Positions 11,115 to 23,340 of a stretch of 64,000 nucleotides of DNA are shown in pieces; within the stretch, counting starts at the first letter, position 1, and every line of letters starts with the position of its first letter. The position numbers and the translations under genes are program-made. Origin of the DNA: Taudactylus pleione (lineage: Eukaryota; Chordata; Amphibia; Anura; Myobatrachidae); contig JAUIMM010000601.1 in the NCBI GenBank assembly GCA_031769625.1, positions 3,277,501-3,341,500 of the forward strand, written 5' to 3'. The notes under the pieces were generated by a model. It was not told where the DNA came from, ran no database searches, and saw only the letters and a program-made list of their open reading frames with translations.

Positions 11115-11995
11115 GGGTTACACTTCACACACACACACACCCCATAGCTAAATACACACGCTGCCCCCACCTCGCAGATCACACTGCCCCCACACACAGG
11201 AACCCCCATTACAGATCACACTGACACCACACATAGTAACCCCCTCACAGTTCACACTGCCCCTACACACAGACCCCTCCTTACATATCACACTACCCTT
11301 ACACACAGGCCCCCCTCAGAGATCACACTGCCCCCACACACAGGCCCCCCTCAGAGATCACACTGCCCCCACACACAGGCCCCCCTCAGAGATCACACTG
11401 CCCCCACACACAGGCCCCCCTCAGAGATCACACTGCCCTCACACACAGGCCCCCCTCAGAGATCACACTGCCCCCACACACAGGCCCCCCTCAGAGATTA
11501 CACTGCCCACACACACAGATCCCACCTTACAGATCACACTACCCTTACACACAGACCCCCCTCAGAGATCACACTGCCCCACACACAGGCCCCCCTCAGA
11601 GATCACACTGCCCCCACACACAGGCCCCCCTCAGAGATCACACTGCCCCCACACACAGGCCCCCCTCAGAGATTACACTGCCCACACACACAGATCCCAC
11701 CTTACAGATCACACTACCCTTACACACAGACCCCCCTCAGAGATCACACTGCCCCACACACAGGCCCCCCTCAGAGATCACACTGCCCCCACACACAGGC
11801 CCCCCTCAGAGATCACACTGCCCCCACACACAGGCCCCCCTCAGAGATTACACTGCCCACACACACAGATCCCACCTTACAGATCACACTACCCTTACAC
11901 ACAGACCCCCCTCAGAGATCACACTGCCCCACACACAGGCCCCCCTCAGAGATCACACTGCCCCACACACAGGCCCCCCTCAGAGATCACTTGCA
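11115..11995. repeat. ~35-bp minisatellite with higher-order structure
   Basis: Units of the type CACTGCCCCCACACACAGG plus CCCCCCTCAGAGAT. A variant unit beginning CAGATCCCACCTTACAG recurs near 11517, 11692 and 11868, so groups of five units repeat as blocks of about 175 bp. This indicates recent block amplification. Confidence 0.9.
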
Positions 11996-12297
11996 GTGAA
12001 ATGTACATTGCTGTTCTTTGCAGAACTAGTTACACTACAACAATATATTCTGTTGACGGTATATGATTTACTTAAAACATCATAATCAGATAGAATGTGG
12101 GCTCCACCTGCGAGGATTATCAATAGAAAGATGTGCATCTGTTATTAAACAAAAAATATATATCCCTGGTACTGTACACATATTACAGAAATAATATAAC
12201 CAGTATGCTAGATTCATGAATGCTATTGATGTTCAATAGCTAAATTCTGCACTATACAATTAATATTATCCCTAAGAGATATGCGTAGATAAACTTA

Positions 12298-12901
12298 GAA
12301 GCTGAGTCAGACCCGGACGCTAAGAACCGTTCGCTCGTAGTTACCGATGGTTTGCATTGTGCGCATGCGTATACTTCGCAGTGAGCGCACATAAGCCACT
12401 GCAAAAGATCGGGAAGCATTCGCTTAAAGACAGCCCACCAGAGTGAGTGACAGGAGAAGCCGTTTGTGGGTGGTAAAAGGGGCTGGCAACAAGAAACTGG
12501 GGAGTGTAGATGTGAACACAGGCGTACATGACCGAAATAACACAGTTACAGAGGCGTGCATAATTAACAGGCAGCGTTATAGTACACGTCACCTGGTTGT
12601 ATTTCACACTGAAGTGATCACAGTGCTTGCGGCAGGGTATAGTCTACCTCAAGCGCTGCGACCGCATCTGATGGTGCTCGATGTACCAATGTTTTCAGGC
12701 AGTTCCAGGAGATGACATGCGCAAGTGGGCGTCTTAAGAATGGCTGGTGGGCGTCTGCATACACAAAGTGATCTCACGCCAAGACATAGTGGGCGTGCTA
12801 ATTACTTGCCATGCGATCACCTGCCATGCTGGGCGTGCGCTGGATTTGCATACGCAGGGTACGAGCGAACGCTTCTTAGCGTTCGGGTCTGAATCAGTTT
12901 C
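12298..12901 (+). mobile_element. 600-bp MITE, subfamily 2, TSD TTA
   Basis: Ends GAAGCTGAGTCAGACC and GGTCTGAATCAGTTTC with TTA at 12295-12297 and 12902-12904. Subterminal stems include GACGCTAAGAA/TTCTTAGCGTT-type arms. The interior (GTTTGTGGGTGGTAA, ACTGGGGAGTGTAGATG) is shared with 13728-14349 and, inverted, with 48374-48972. It has the same type of terminus as the hairpin-chain family but a different interior. Confidence 0.8.
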
Positions 12902-12904
12902 TTA

Positions 12905-13660
12905 GTTCTATGAATTTAATCCTGCTTCTGCATGGCATAAATATAAAAATTGCTTACATTTTGCTAACACAGGCAATAATTTTCTAGGCATAAAATAGGT
13001 TATTTTTGCAAGCTCACAGCTGCTAAAAACTATGGCACAGGGGATGACATTTCAGGACATAATATATTATACACAGATTTGGAGGTTTATATCTATTATG
13101 AATGGGATATGCATATTTAATTTTGGAAACTAATATTGTTCAAATTAGTAATTTATACAATCACAGTCTATCAAGCTTTTATTTGTCTTATCATAATTGC
13201 AGACTGTACTAAATATGATGATATCAGGGTACGTAGCACCTTTCTCACACAATGGAGTCAAATAACCACACGACATTGGTCAAATTACTATTTAGATAAT
13301 TTCTCACCAAGAATTTTGAAGGAAAATCAGAAGCCCTCACAGTACAATATGACAAGCACTTTTATTATAAGTTCTAACACATATTTATTGCAATCAAATT
13401 TGTAGAAGAATTGACACATACTGTACATCCACCTTACTGTAGAAGATTAAAATAAGAAAGGATGCACGGTTATAGTAAATTTTTTACATTTCTTCACTTT
13501 TCTTGAGCACATTATGTCAAAAGCATTTTACTGGCTCCGTTAAATCTTTATTTTTTATTTTAATTTAAATAATAAATGTTACTTTTTAATATTTGTCTTT
13601 TGACAGTGCATCAATTGTACACTACATTTATTTCTCTCTTCAGTCATTGTCTCTCCTGTA
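12905..13660. other. No gene recognised
   Basis: AT-rich sequence with short open frames that have no recognisable domain. No repeats were identified. Confidence 0.5.
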
Positions 13661-14540
13661 AAAAAGTTTTAACCCAGCACTGTCAGAGTGTCTGCTTGTC
13701 CTGTGAGTCTGTCTTCCAGCACTGTCAGGACCTCATTCAGAGTCAGTCGAAGCGGCCGCACGGTCGTACGCCACCGATGTTCGCTATACTGTGCATGCGT
13801 ACAGTTCGCAATACGCGTGCGCAAACTAGCCGCTACGATCAGAAATTTCTCTCTCCTTGAACACAGCCAGGTCGGTAGTTTGATTGACAGATTGAGGCGT
13901 TTGTGGGTGGTAACAGGGGAAGGTGCTTTGAAACGGGGGAGTGGAGATCCGAACGCAGGCGTGCCTAATTATGCGAACAGCGTTTTATGGGAGTGCATAC
14001 GGTTTTATGGGAGTGCATAATTAACAAAGTAGCATCATGGCACATGTGACATGGAAGGTTTTTACACTGGCATGATCGTAGAGCTTAAGAGAGGGTATGG
14101 TCAACCTTAAGCTCTACGACCAGTTCCGATGGTTCCCGATGGTCTCGATTAATCCTTATATGCCCGGAGATGACGTGCAATGCGTACGAGAAGGGGGCGT
14201 ATTTTTTTGAATTCCGGCCGCTTCCTCCCCTTGGTCGACCAGCTACCGATCCGAACTTAGGGACGCAACTTGCGAGGGAATTATTTGCGTATCCGGCCCC
14301 TTTTCCCGTACGACCGTGCGGCCGCTTCGACCGACTCTGAATGAGGTCCTCAGTGTGTCTGTCCAGTGAGTCTTTTTTCCAGCCATATCAGTGTGTCTGT
14401 CCTGTGGGCCTGTCTTGCAGCACTGTCAGTGTGTTTCTCCTGTGAGCCTGTCTTCCAGCACTGTCAGTGTCTGTCCTGTGGGCCTGTCTTCCAGTACTGT
14501 CAGTGTGTCTGTCCTGTGGACCTGTCTTCCAGCACACAGT
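13660..14540. repeat. CTGTCTTCCAGCACTGTCAG minisatellite
   Basis: Units of about 37 bp (CCTGTGAGTCTGTCTTCCAG, then CACTGTCAGTGTGTCTG) occur at 13670-13727 and 14350-14540. The transposon at 13728-14349 separates the two parts. Confidence 0.85.
13728..14349 (+). mobile_element. 620-bp MITE, subfamily 2, TSD TCA
   Basis: Terminal inverted repeats of about 43 bp begin GGACCTCATTCAGAGTCAGT; the subterminal part contains GAAGCGGCCGCACGGTCGTA. The flanking minisatellite shows the unoccupied word CTGTCAGTG, so TCA (13725-13727, 14350-14352) is a true 3-bp duplication. The interior matches 12298-12901 and 48374-48972. No coding capacity. Confidence 0.85.
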
Positions 14541-15770
14541 GGGCCTGATTCTGAGTTGGATGCAAGTGGATATGTGGACAAATCTTGCAGATACTTGTAT
14601 ACTGCACATGTGCCTTAGAATTATATTGCTGACTGTGCATATGCCAGACAAGGTCATTTGGGTTAGGTATCAGGAATATTTCCAGCCCAAATAACTTGAA
14701 AGATGATGTTTGACCTACTGTATATAAGACACTGAATGAGTTCCGTGCTGTACTGTCACTTCTGGTTTGTAGAATCCCGGCCCGTAACGTCATTCCGATT
14801 TACCACCAGATGTGTCCATGAGGAATGGTATAAGTTTAAGAAATACCAGGACTGTGATTAGTCTTAAATCGTGCACATCCAACATCAAATATGGTGCTGG
14901 GTATGCTTTTCTACAAAGGATGTCAGCCAATATGTTACCGCCTGTTCCAAAATTACCCGTTTTTAAAAAGCACAAGCTTATGTATTTTCAATGTTTAGTA
15001 TGATGTTTTTATAAAAAGTATGTACATAGGAATACTGTACTTTGAAATGTCTAAACTGTATTGTTAAGGTTGCTTATAATGATGATTCATACAATTAGAG
15101 ATGTTGTAATGTCTCCATTACCATGAAGTATGATTGGTGGGGACTGGTATAAATATGGAGTCTGTCTCCATTTTCACATTACTTTGACAAAGAACTTGTG
15201 GGAAGTATTTAGACACGGGAGACTTCTACCTACCTGTTCGGCCTGGGTATGATCACAAAGACTTTTTAAGGCTTGACTACTTCCATCTTCTGGTGGGAGG
15301 CTCATCTATCTGTTTACCCTTTTTTATCTTGTATAGTCTGATATGTTTTATTTAAATATAACTGAATTATACTATTTAGTGCCAATTTCTTTTATCACTT
15401 ATATGTCATTACAATGTATGGAGAGGTAACATGTCCACCTAATGTCAGAATAAGACCTACAGATATGTGGTTATATTTATATAATCTAGTAAGTAGAACA
15501 CCAAACGGAAAGCACTTGATTGTCCTTTAACACACTTTACTGGTGGATTGAATTGGAGATCTAGTGGATCTATTATACACACTTTTCTGACATGTGCACA
15601 GAAAATTGTTTGTAGATCAAAATACTACACAATATTATTATTTCTATTTTGATTCCATGTTGAAGAATTTTGCACAAAGGAAGGACTATTAAAGAAAATT
15701 TATTGGACCTTTACTCATACTTACCGACATCTGAAGTTTGCTCCCTGGTAGAAGTGGGCAGTGATGGCGG
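14541..15770. other. No gene; possible MITE end at 14541
   Basis: GGGCCTGATTCTGAG at 14541 looks like a terminus of the 3-bp-TSD family, but no matching right end with a TSD was found. The remainder is AT-rich and carries no recognisable gene. Confidence 0.4.
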
Positions 15771-15946
15771 TGCAGTGTAATAATAAAGGTGTGCACTATT
15801 TGTGGGCTACATGCAAAAACAGCTAGTATTTACCAAACATGCCAAAAAAATGTATGTATTTGCACTCCTTGCATTGCAACATGATTTGTCCAGGTATACA
15901 GTCACTTGCTTAATCTTACTCTATTCCCAATGCTGAATCAGGACCT
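15771..15946. mobile_element. Half MITE related to 39639-40493
   Basis: GTGGGCTACATGCAAAAACA and ATTGCAACATG words plus the terminus CTATTCCCAATGCTGAATCAGG match the outer element at 39639-40493. Only one end is clear. Confidence 0.6.
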
Positions 15947-16161
15947 CTGTGTGTTCTGTGAGTCTGTTTTTCAATCCTGTCTGTGCATCCTCCAATCCTG
16001 TCAGTAGCTCCTGCACATTTTAAGTTACAATTGTGGTACAGTGGCAGTAAACGACAAAGGATGGGTATGTGTAATATCCAGAGATTAATGTCAAACAGGC
16101 TACTGTCCACTGTGTGTTAGAAGGTAACACTTGAGCTGCACTTACAATTGTTTTTCACAAG

Positions 16162-16165
<4 letters not shown>
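15947..16165. repeat. Dispersed repeat, second copy at 26275-26490
   Basis: About 215 bp agree closely with 26275-26490, including GGTACAGTGGCAGTAAAC and GGCTACTGTCCACTGTGTGT, and both copies run into a (TA)n tract. The second copy lies on the 5' side of the decayed hAT gene, so this may be part of a hAT element. Confidence 0.8.

Positions 16166-16204
<39 letters not shown>
16163..16204. repeat. (TA)n microsatellite
   Basis: About 20 TA dinucleotides at the junction between two dispersed repeats. Confidence 0.95.
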
Positions 16205-16207
<3 letters not shown>

Positions 16208-17345
16208 CATAGATAAAAAATCTTACGGTTTCACATGTCCCATTAAGGCTTCTTAGCCATGATCTGAAATTTCACAAAACCAACTGAATTTCTGCCACTC
16301 AAACTCAAAAAAGCAATGAAATTCCTATTATTAAGGCTGACACCTTAATGGACGTGTTCCTTGCGCAATACAGATATGGTATGCCATCACATCCTGTGGT
16401 TAACTGCAGATTCAGCCCTCTCACAGAGTGAGATTGCTGTCACTCACAAAATGGTGGAGCTGCTAATTCACAGAATTGTGTGCTCATTGGAATATACACA
16501 TGCAGTCTGTGCAACTGAGGTCTAAGCAGTTATGTGGCACACACATCCCACTCAATGCCCACAATCTTCCCATTCGTTCACCACAACAATCCCACTGGCT
16601 TCCAACATCCTTCTCACTCCATACATCCATCTCATTCAGAATACACATTCAGCTCTCTAATTTCTAAAACTATCATACTCTGTCTATGCATGTACACTAT
16701 CTGTGATCTCCTAACTGTGCTAGTTCTTTATTCCCTCATCCACACCAATCTGTCTTTCCCCATCTGCATCACCCTGTCTTCCTGCATCTGTGCCACTCTG
16801 TTTCCTTCCATCTGCTCCACTACCTTCCCCCCACCCGCACCAATCTGTCTTCCCCAATCCCTACTGATGTGTGTTCTCCCATTGTGCTAGTCTGTAATCC
16901 CTCATTCATACTAATCTGTCTTTACCCATATGCACGGCTCTGTCTTCCGGCATCCATGCCACTCTGTACTCCCCATCCATGTCTCTCTGTTCTCCCAAAC
17001 CATACCACTCTGTCTCCCTCGCATCCGCAACACTGTTTTCCACTCATCTGCATCACTTTGGCTCCATCCATCTATTCTGCTTAATCCCCCCCTCTCCACA
17101 ACTTTCTGTCTCCCCCATCAATACCACTCTGTCTCTTCCCTCATCCAAGCCACTCTTATCCCATTTGCACAGACTGCATGTGTGTATTCCAATGAACACA
17201 CAATTCTGTGAAATAGCAGCTCCACCATTTTGTGAGTGACAGCAATCTCACTCTGAGAGTGCTTAATCGTGTGATGGCATACCATATCTGTATTGTGCAA
17301 GAAACACATCAATTAAGGCGATAGTAAGGTTTTTTGTCTATGGAA
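16205..17345. mobile_element. Fold-back element with long TIRs and internal minisatellite
   Basis: The ends TTCCATAGATAAAAAATC and GTTTTTTGTCTATGGAA are inverted. Imperfect arms extend inward through the segment containing CACTCACAAAATGGTGGAGC (16440-16460 and, inverted, near 17220-17240), roughly 180 bp or more each. Between them lie a unique segment (16515-16690) and a loose CCAATCTGTCTTCCCC minisatellite (16690-17155). A copy in the opposite orientation lies at 43850-44660. No transposase is visible. Confidence 0.8.
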
Positions 17346-17760
17346 TTTTATTGCTTTTTTATAATTTATTAACCATCAGAGATGGGAGCAGCAAACCGGG
17401 CCACCTGCAGGGGAGAAGGGCAAAAATATGGTACACTAGCGCTGGTGGTGGAGGGTACAGCACACAGGAGGTGTTTTGGGGGTGCAGAGGGAGAGACGGC
17501 TGAGGGGGCAGGCTGCAGGTGTGCTGGGCAGTGGCAGCAGTGGGACACTGCACAGGGGCAGCGGGGGTGCGGAGCAGTGGCAGTACTGGGGCAGTGTACA
17601 GGTTCAGCAGCAGGGGACAGAAAGGCTCACTAAACTGCTTCCTAAGGCCCCGACACATGGAACAATGTGCTCACGATGCGATATCATGAACAATTTCACT
17701 TGAACACTCCCCGGCACTCCAGGACACCATATGGTGCTTAAACAGCACATTTAGACTTAA
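17346..17760. other. No gene recognised
   Basis: G-rich sequence with GGCAGTG-type low complexity (17440-17620). The open frames on both strands reflect composition. Confidence 0.45.
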
Positions 17761-19665
17761 GAACTATCGTGCAAGAGCTAGTACTGGTTGTGCTAAATAC
17801 AGGGGACAAGCAATGCAGGGGTCCCCCGTATGATGCACAACCAGCACCGGGCTTTTCAGAACTAGTCCAGGTTGCCAAAATACAGGGGTCAAACAAAGTA
17901 GCGGTCCCCTGTATTAAAGGGCACCCAGCACTGGGCTCTGAGCCTCTCCTGGTTCTGGAAATACAGGGGGAAAATACATAAGGTTACCCTGTAAATCCCA
18001 GAACAGCACCAAACTTTTTCTAGCGGGGGGCTGATGCCACAGCCAGGGGACCCATTCACCGGGTCCGACAGCCGAAGCATCAACCCTGGCCACTAGTCAG
18101 CTCAGGCCGGGGATCCCTGGGAAGTTGGGGACCCCCCATAAAGGGGTCCCTCTCTCCAAGGCACCTCAGGCCTGGACTGATAGCCCGGGGCTATCCCTGG
18201 AACTCCTGGCCAGTGGGTGCCGGGTTGATAGTGTAGTGTGGTGTATATAAAAGTTAAAATATTGTCATTTGCAGTAGGACTACATGTCCCAGTAAGCTTT
18301 CCCTGCATGCTCGTACTTGGAGAACAGCAAGTACCAGCAAGCAGGGAATTAAGGTCCTGCTGGGACCTGTAATACCCCTGGAAAGAATATTTAAATAAAA
18401 CAAGAACACCCCCGACTGTTTTAATAATTTATTTTCCTGCACGTTCACCTGGGGACGGCTGCCTTTAAGCTCTTTTACATGAATGCTGCCTCCCCCAGGA
18501 ATTCCACAGCGTCTTCACCTGGAGGGCACCAACCATCCAGGACTTCCCCGGCATCTTCTTTCTTCAGCAGCTCTTCTCTGCTGCCTCCCTGCCATCGGAC
18601 TGCCTTGCTGATGTCTTTCACTGGGTTATATTAGCCAGCAGAGGGGGCAGTGCATTGACGTTGGGAGCCATGATTGGTTCGTGGTGGCCATCTTTAAATT
18701 TCAAAAATGGCGCTGAGGCGTCATTTTTTAAATTGGCACAGAAGTAACCTTAACTTAATTTTGTGGTTTTCACCATTGAAGACTCATTGGCTGAGAGGTG
18801 GACGGCTCGCCTCTCTCTGCCAGTGAGTGCTCCTCACCGGAATTTCTGTAGTGGAATCCCCCTGTGAAGTTTTCATTCTGGAAGTACTGTCCTTGGAGGA
18901 CAGTACTAACTTCGTGGGTCCGGGTATTTGCATTTTTTTTTTTGCCAAGCCCCGGGGATACCTACATGGAGCTAAGAGGATTTGATCCACGAATAGGTGG
19001 TGAGTATAGATTTTTTTATTACAGCTTGACTATGGATTATCTATGGACAAGTGGATGTGATTGTGTTCAGGGATACTAGTGAGATAGTGTGTACATGTGT
19101 CTGTACATGTGTGTGCATGTATGCTTTAATAAAATTTTACTTTCATAGGTGTGTGTGTCTTGTGTTTATTTTAATATTTATTTTGCTGTGGAACTACAGG
19201 TACCAGCAGGTCTGTAATGCCCCACTTGCAGGTACTTGTGGTTCTCCAAGTACCAGCATGCAGGGGAGGCTTTCTGAGTCCTACAGTTCCACAGCAAAGG
19301 ACAATATTTTTACTATCAACAAATGCACCACACTATTCACAATCAACCCGGCACCCACCGGCAAGGGGTGCAGGGGATAGCCCTGGGTTATCAACCTGAG
19401 CCTGGGGTGCCTTGGAGAGTAGGACCACTTTATTGGGGGGGGTTCCTCAGCTCCCCAGTAATCCCCAGCCTGGGCTGTCTAGCAGTCATGGGTGATGCTT
19501 TGGCTGGGGGACCCAGTGAAAGGGCTCCCCCAGCTGTGGCATTACCCCCCCACACTAGAAAAAATCCATTGCTGGTTCTGGATAATACAGGGGGACCCTA
19601 CACATATTTTTCCACTGTGTATCCAGAACTAAGAGCAGCTCAGAGCCCAGTGCTGGTTAAACACT
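17761..19665. repeat. Large imperfect fold-back element
   Basis: The left arm (about 17915-18385) reads as the reverse complement of about 19180-19655. Matching words include GCACTGGGCTCTGAGC, CAAGGCACC near 18160 against GGTGCCTTGG near 19408, and the CCAGCAGG/CCTGCTGG ends. Each arm contains smaller hairpins such as GGGGACC/GGTCCC and TAGCCCGGGGCTA. The 800-bp centre contains AGTACTGTCC/GGACAGTACT and a (GT)-rich stretch. Parts recur at 35560-36330. I do not recognise a superfamily. Confidence 0.7.
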
Positions 19666-19934
19666 GATCCTGTCCGTGCTTCTGTGTTTTATTCATACAC
19701 AGATGCAGGCATCATGGATATTCCTGATCCGTACCTGCATCTGTCTGCCGCTAATGCTCGCTACCAGCCCCGGGTCCTGCAGCCCGCACCACCACCGCCT
19801 GCACCACCGCTAATGACTGCACTGCCAACGCTAACATCCGCTATCTCCCCCGGGTCCTGCAGCCCACACAGCTGCAGCTAATGCCCACTTTCTTCCCCCT
19901 AGTCCCACCGCCGCTACCTACAAAGGACAGCCAT

Positions 19935-20440
19935 CTTGGTGCACCCAAGTGAAGCCACTTTGAGTACACCCCTCTGCTGGAGGCACCTTCTGAGGCTGCG
20001 CAACAAGTTGAAGCTTCCTATCTGTATAATGGTGCAATTGTGAGGTAATAGTCTAGAAACTGTAACTTTCTCAATTACCTGAACCTCAAAAGGCCCTACC
20101 CTGGAACAAGATAATAATACCTAATAAAACAAACCCCAAGTCTAAATTCGCCCCCTACCCTGACTTTTGCCTTCCCAAAAATCCCCCATAGACTACAGCA
20201 GAAAAGTGGTCCTAACTGAGAGTGTCAGAAAAAACTGACAGTTGGAACTGTAATTACTCCCAAATCCTAATTTTTTATTTTTTGCTTTGAAATTTGGCAT
20301 GCAGCACCGACCAACAGTTCTACCTGTCCATGCCAAATTGTAGCTTGGTACCTCCTATAGTTTTTGAGGTGTAGCCCCTTCAACACCATGCCGCCCCCCC
20401 TCCAGAATTCTCTATGGAGAATTCAGTTTTTTTCTAGTCA
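19935..20440 (-). repeat. Dispersed repeat, inverted copy at 41915-42760
   Basis: Reading in reverse, this segment aligns with 41915-42120 and 42505-42760, including TCTCCATAGAGAATTCTGGA and CAACTTGTTGCGCAGCC-like words. It preserves the state without the insertion seen in the other copy (near 20225). No coding potential. Confidence 0.8.
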
Positions 20441-20454
20441 GCCTTAATTTAAGG

Positions 20455-20870
20455 GCATGACCTATATTTGCAAATGAATGCAGTATTTCTAATTAGAGTA
20501 GAATTAGCCTCTTGTTCTAATTTTTTAGTTTCAAGAAGAGTTGATCTGTCCATATTTTGAACATCCTGTAGAGCCTTTTGAAGAATGTGTTCGGGATATC
20601 CTCTCCTTCTAAAGGAGATCATATCATTTGCTCGTTTGGAAAAACTCTCTATAGAGGAACAATTTCTACGTAGTCTCATCAGCTGACCCTTGGGAATATT
20701 GGCTTTCCAAGGGTAGTGATGAGCACTCTTAAAATGTAAATATGACTGAGTGTCAAATGTTTTAATATAATTTGAGGAATGTATAATGCTGTCTCTTGCC
20801 TCCAGAGTCACATCGAGGAAATCTATCCGAGTGGGATGATAGGCAAATATCCATATGAATTGATGAATAA
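20455..20870 (-). pseudogene. Inverted fragment of Penelope-like RT/linker
   Basis: On the minus strand this encodes the segment corresponding to 21160-21520 of the plus copy, including the LDVTLEARD and MDRSTLLETKKLEQE motifs. Small indels differ between the two copies: the plus copy lacks about 10 nt near 21253, whereas this copy differs around 20600. It continues upstream into FNSSIHMDI-type noncoding sequence matching 23642-23680. It is a 5'-truncated copy, not a separate gene. Confidence 0.85.
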
Positions 20871-20875
20871 ATTAT

Positions 20876-20970
20876 GTATAATTAATCAAGCCGCATAGAA
20901 AATCCAGATTCATTGGTACTCATGTATTTAAATCTACATGAATATACATCAATATATCGATAATAACTTA
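20876..20970 (-). repeat. 95-bp inverted repeat paired with 23171-23264
   Basis: Nearly identical (about two differences seen) to the reverse complement of 23171-23264. Both contain ATCGATATATTGATGTAT and TGCGGCTTGATTAAT. Together they flank the plus-strand coding part of the Penelope-like element. A shorter relative of the AATCAAGCCGCATAG end recurs near 23898. Confidence 0.9.
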
Positions 20971-20972
20971 AC

Positions 20973-22180
20973 ATGGGGGAGTTTGAGGACCAACATGTGT
21001 GGGGGAGCAGGTTCGGTGCGAACCTGGTCTTCTATGGCCGTTACATAGACAATCTGTTTTTTATTTGGGATGGGGATCTATCCTCTGCTACACATTTTGT
21101 TTCTACACTCAACCATAATTCTTTTAATCTTAGTTTCACTCACCAATATCATCCCACTCGGATAGATTTCCTCGATGTGACTCTGGAGGCAAGAGACGGC
21201 ATTATACATTCCTCAAATTATATTAAAACAGTTGACACTCAGTCATATTTACATATCATCACTACCCTTGGAAAGCCAATATTCCCAAGGGTCAGCTGAT
21301 GAGACTACGTAGAAATTGTTCCTCTATAGAGAGTTTTTCCAAACAAGCAAATGATATGATCTCCTTCTTTAGAAGGAGAGGATATCCCGAACACATTCCT
21401 CTACAGGATGTTCAAAATATGGACAGATCAACTCTTCTTGAAACTAAAAAATTAGAACAAGAGACTAATTCTACTCTAATTAGAGATACTGCATTCATTT
21501 GCAAATATAGTTATTGTCATAAGCAAATTAGAGAAATTATTCATAAAAATTACCGTATTTTACAACAGGATAATATTTTGAGAAATGTCTTACCACCTAA
21601 ACCGTCGATAATTTATAAGAAGAACAAATCCCCAAAATCAATTTTAGCACCAAGCCTTTTTAAACCACACGTTAGTACGGATAACATAATTACTAATTCT
21701 GAACAACGGTTACCTCAAAGACCACCAGGTTTTTATCGTTGTGGGAAAACTAGATGCACTATGTGCTCTTATACAGATAGAAAAACGACTAATATAACAC
21801 TTAAAGATACAAAGGATCTGTATATAATTACCAAATTTCTGAATTGCGATTCTTGTTATGTAATCTATTTACTCACCTGTGAGTGTGGATTGCATTATGT
21901 AGGTCGCACTACGAGACCCCTCAAACGACGCTTTATGGAGCACCGTCGGAATATTACTAATAGAGTGACCACAAATAGTTTGTCTTCTCACTATTTAAAA
22001 GTGCATAATAGCGATCCCAAGTCTCTCAAGATTGTAGGGCTCGAACAAATATCACACACTCAGAGAGGAGGGGATAGATACAAGACACTTTGTCGACAGG
22101 AGGTCTTCTGGATGTTTAGATTCAATTCTCTACATCCAGAGGGCCTCAATGAGTCTATAGAACTGAACACATTCATTTAG
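20973..22180 (+). pseudogene. Penelope-like RT (C-terminal part) and GIY-YIG endonuclease
   Basis: Two frames, 20973-21299 and 21299-22180, are joined by a frameshift from a ~10-nt deletion near 21253. The first frame starts within RT motif C, RYIDNLFFIW (residues 24-27 are YIDN; reverse transcriptases have YxDD, so the second catalytic Asp is replaced). The second frame has the linker CGKTRCTMC and then a GIY-YIG nuclease core: VIY at residues 188-190, YVGRTTR at 200-206 and LKRRFMEHRR after it. RT plus GIY-YIG is diagnostic of Penelope-like elements. The RT fingers and palm N-terminal to motif C are missing, so this copy cannot be autonomous. The 293-residue endonuclease part is uninterrupted, which suggests moderate age. 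Confidence 0.9.
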
Positions 22181-22791
22181 TTTGGTGGGTCAGAGGTGGA
22201 GAGTTAGGGTCCCCAGCATCTACGTCTTGACTTTATCCCAGTGAGTGTGTATGCATCCATATTCTTTATTCACCTCCTCCCTATCAGCAGTGCAATTAAG
22301 GTATTTTGTTATTCCTACTATACAATTTAGATAAGTAGCAATCAAAGCCACCAAGAATATATGAATTAAAATGTATACATCAACGATCAATTGAAATTAT
22401 ATTACGATCATTTTTCATTAGAATAACTAATGGAGTTTTACTAATCCATCTTTGTTTGGAGGATAATGTGTGATAACTTTGTTATCCTAATTAGACTATT
22501 CTACTGCTATTTATGGATTGTTTTTAGATCTGAGGATACATATTTAGGGAGAAACCCCTTTTTTGACTTACTTTAAATTATTATTTTATGACAAGACACT
22601 AATCACAATATCTGATGAGAGCAATTTATTTATTGCCTTTTCTATTATTTCTTATATTGATTTTTGAGTTATCTAAAAAACAATTGACATGTAGTGAAAC
22701 ATTGATCTTTATGCCTAGTGGAAAAGATGTATTTAGAAGCCTTCCACGAAATACTAATTATTTGGGTATATTGATTACTACACAATCCTCT

Positions 22792-23099
22792 CACGTGGTG
22801 TATATTTACATCACGTGACCCGGTATTATACTTGAACAGATCTAGGTGTTTCTTATAAACTTCAATGGACTTGGCATATCGAGTGTTACGTAGTCCGATC
22901 ACGTGGTGTGAAGCACGTGATCTGGTATCACGTCCGAGTGTGGCAACAGCCCTATGCACCAGTCGGATTAATGAACGGTGCGGAGGTGGGACACGTGATG
23001 TATGCGTACACCACGTGACCAGTACCATTGCATGATACGGAAGTTAATTAAAATTTTAGAGGTTATACTGGATCACGTGGTTTCTGTTGACATCACGTG
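22792..23099. promoter_or_regulatory. Four pairs of CACGTG boxes
   Basis: CACGTG occurs at 22792, 22812, 22900, 22914, 22992, 23012, 23074 and 23094. The pairs are 20, 14, 20 and 20 bp apart, and the pairs themselves recur every ~82-108 bp. Each pair is the foot of a short inverted repeat (for example TCACGTGG and ACATCACGTGA). CACGTG is the E-box bound by bHLH-zip factors such as USF and MYC/MAX. Whether these sites drive the element is an inference. Confidence 0.6.
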
Positions 23100-23340
23100 A
23101 CCGGATTCCACTCTCCGTGCCGAAGTAAGGTCAGGCAATTGCCAATTTATAAATGTTTAATATTATTAGTTTTAAGTTATTATCGATATATTGATGTATA
23201 CTCATGTAGATTTAAATACATGAGTACCAATGAATCTGGATTTTCCATGCGGCTTGATTAATTAGGTGTTGATGTGAGTTGCAGCTGTTTTTCATTACTG
23301 TTTACATAAGGGTATATAAAGCCCCATATCGAAGCACTGT

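Noticed and set aside
11115..11995. CRISPR-like array
   Set aside because: Direct repeats have no unique spacers of constant length; this is a eukaryotic minisatellite.
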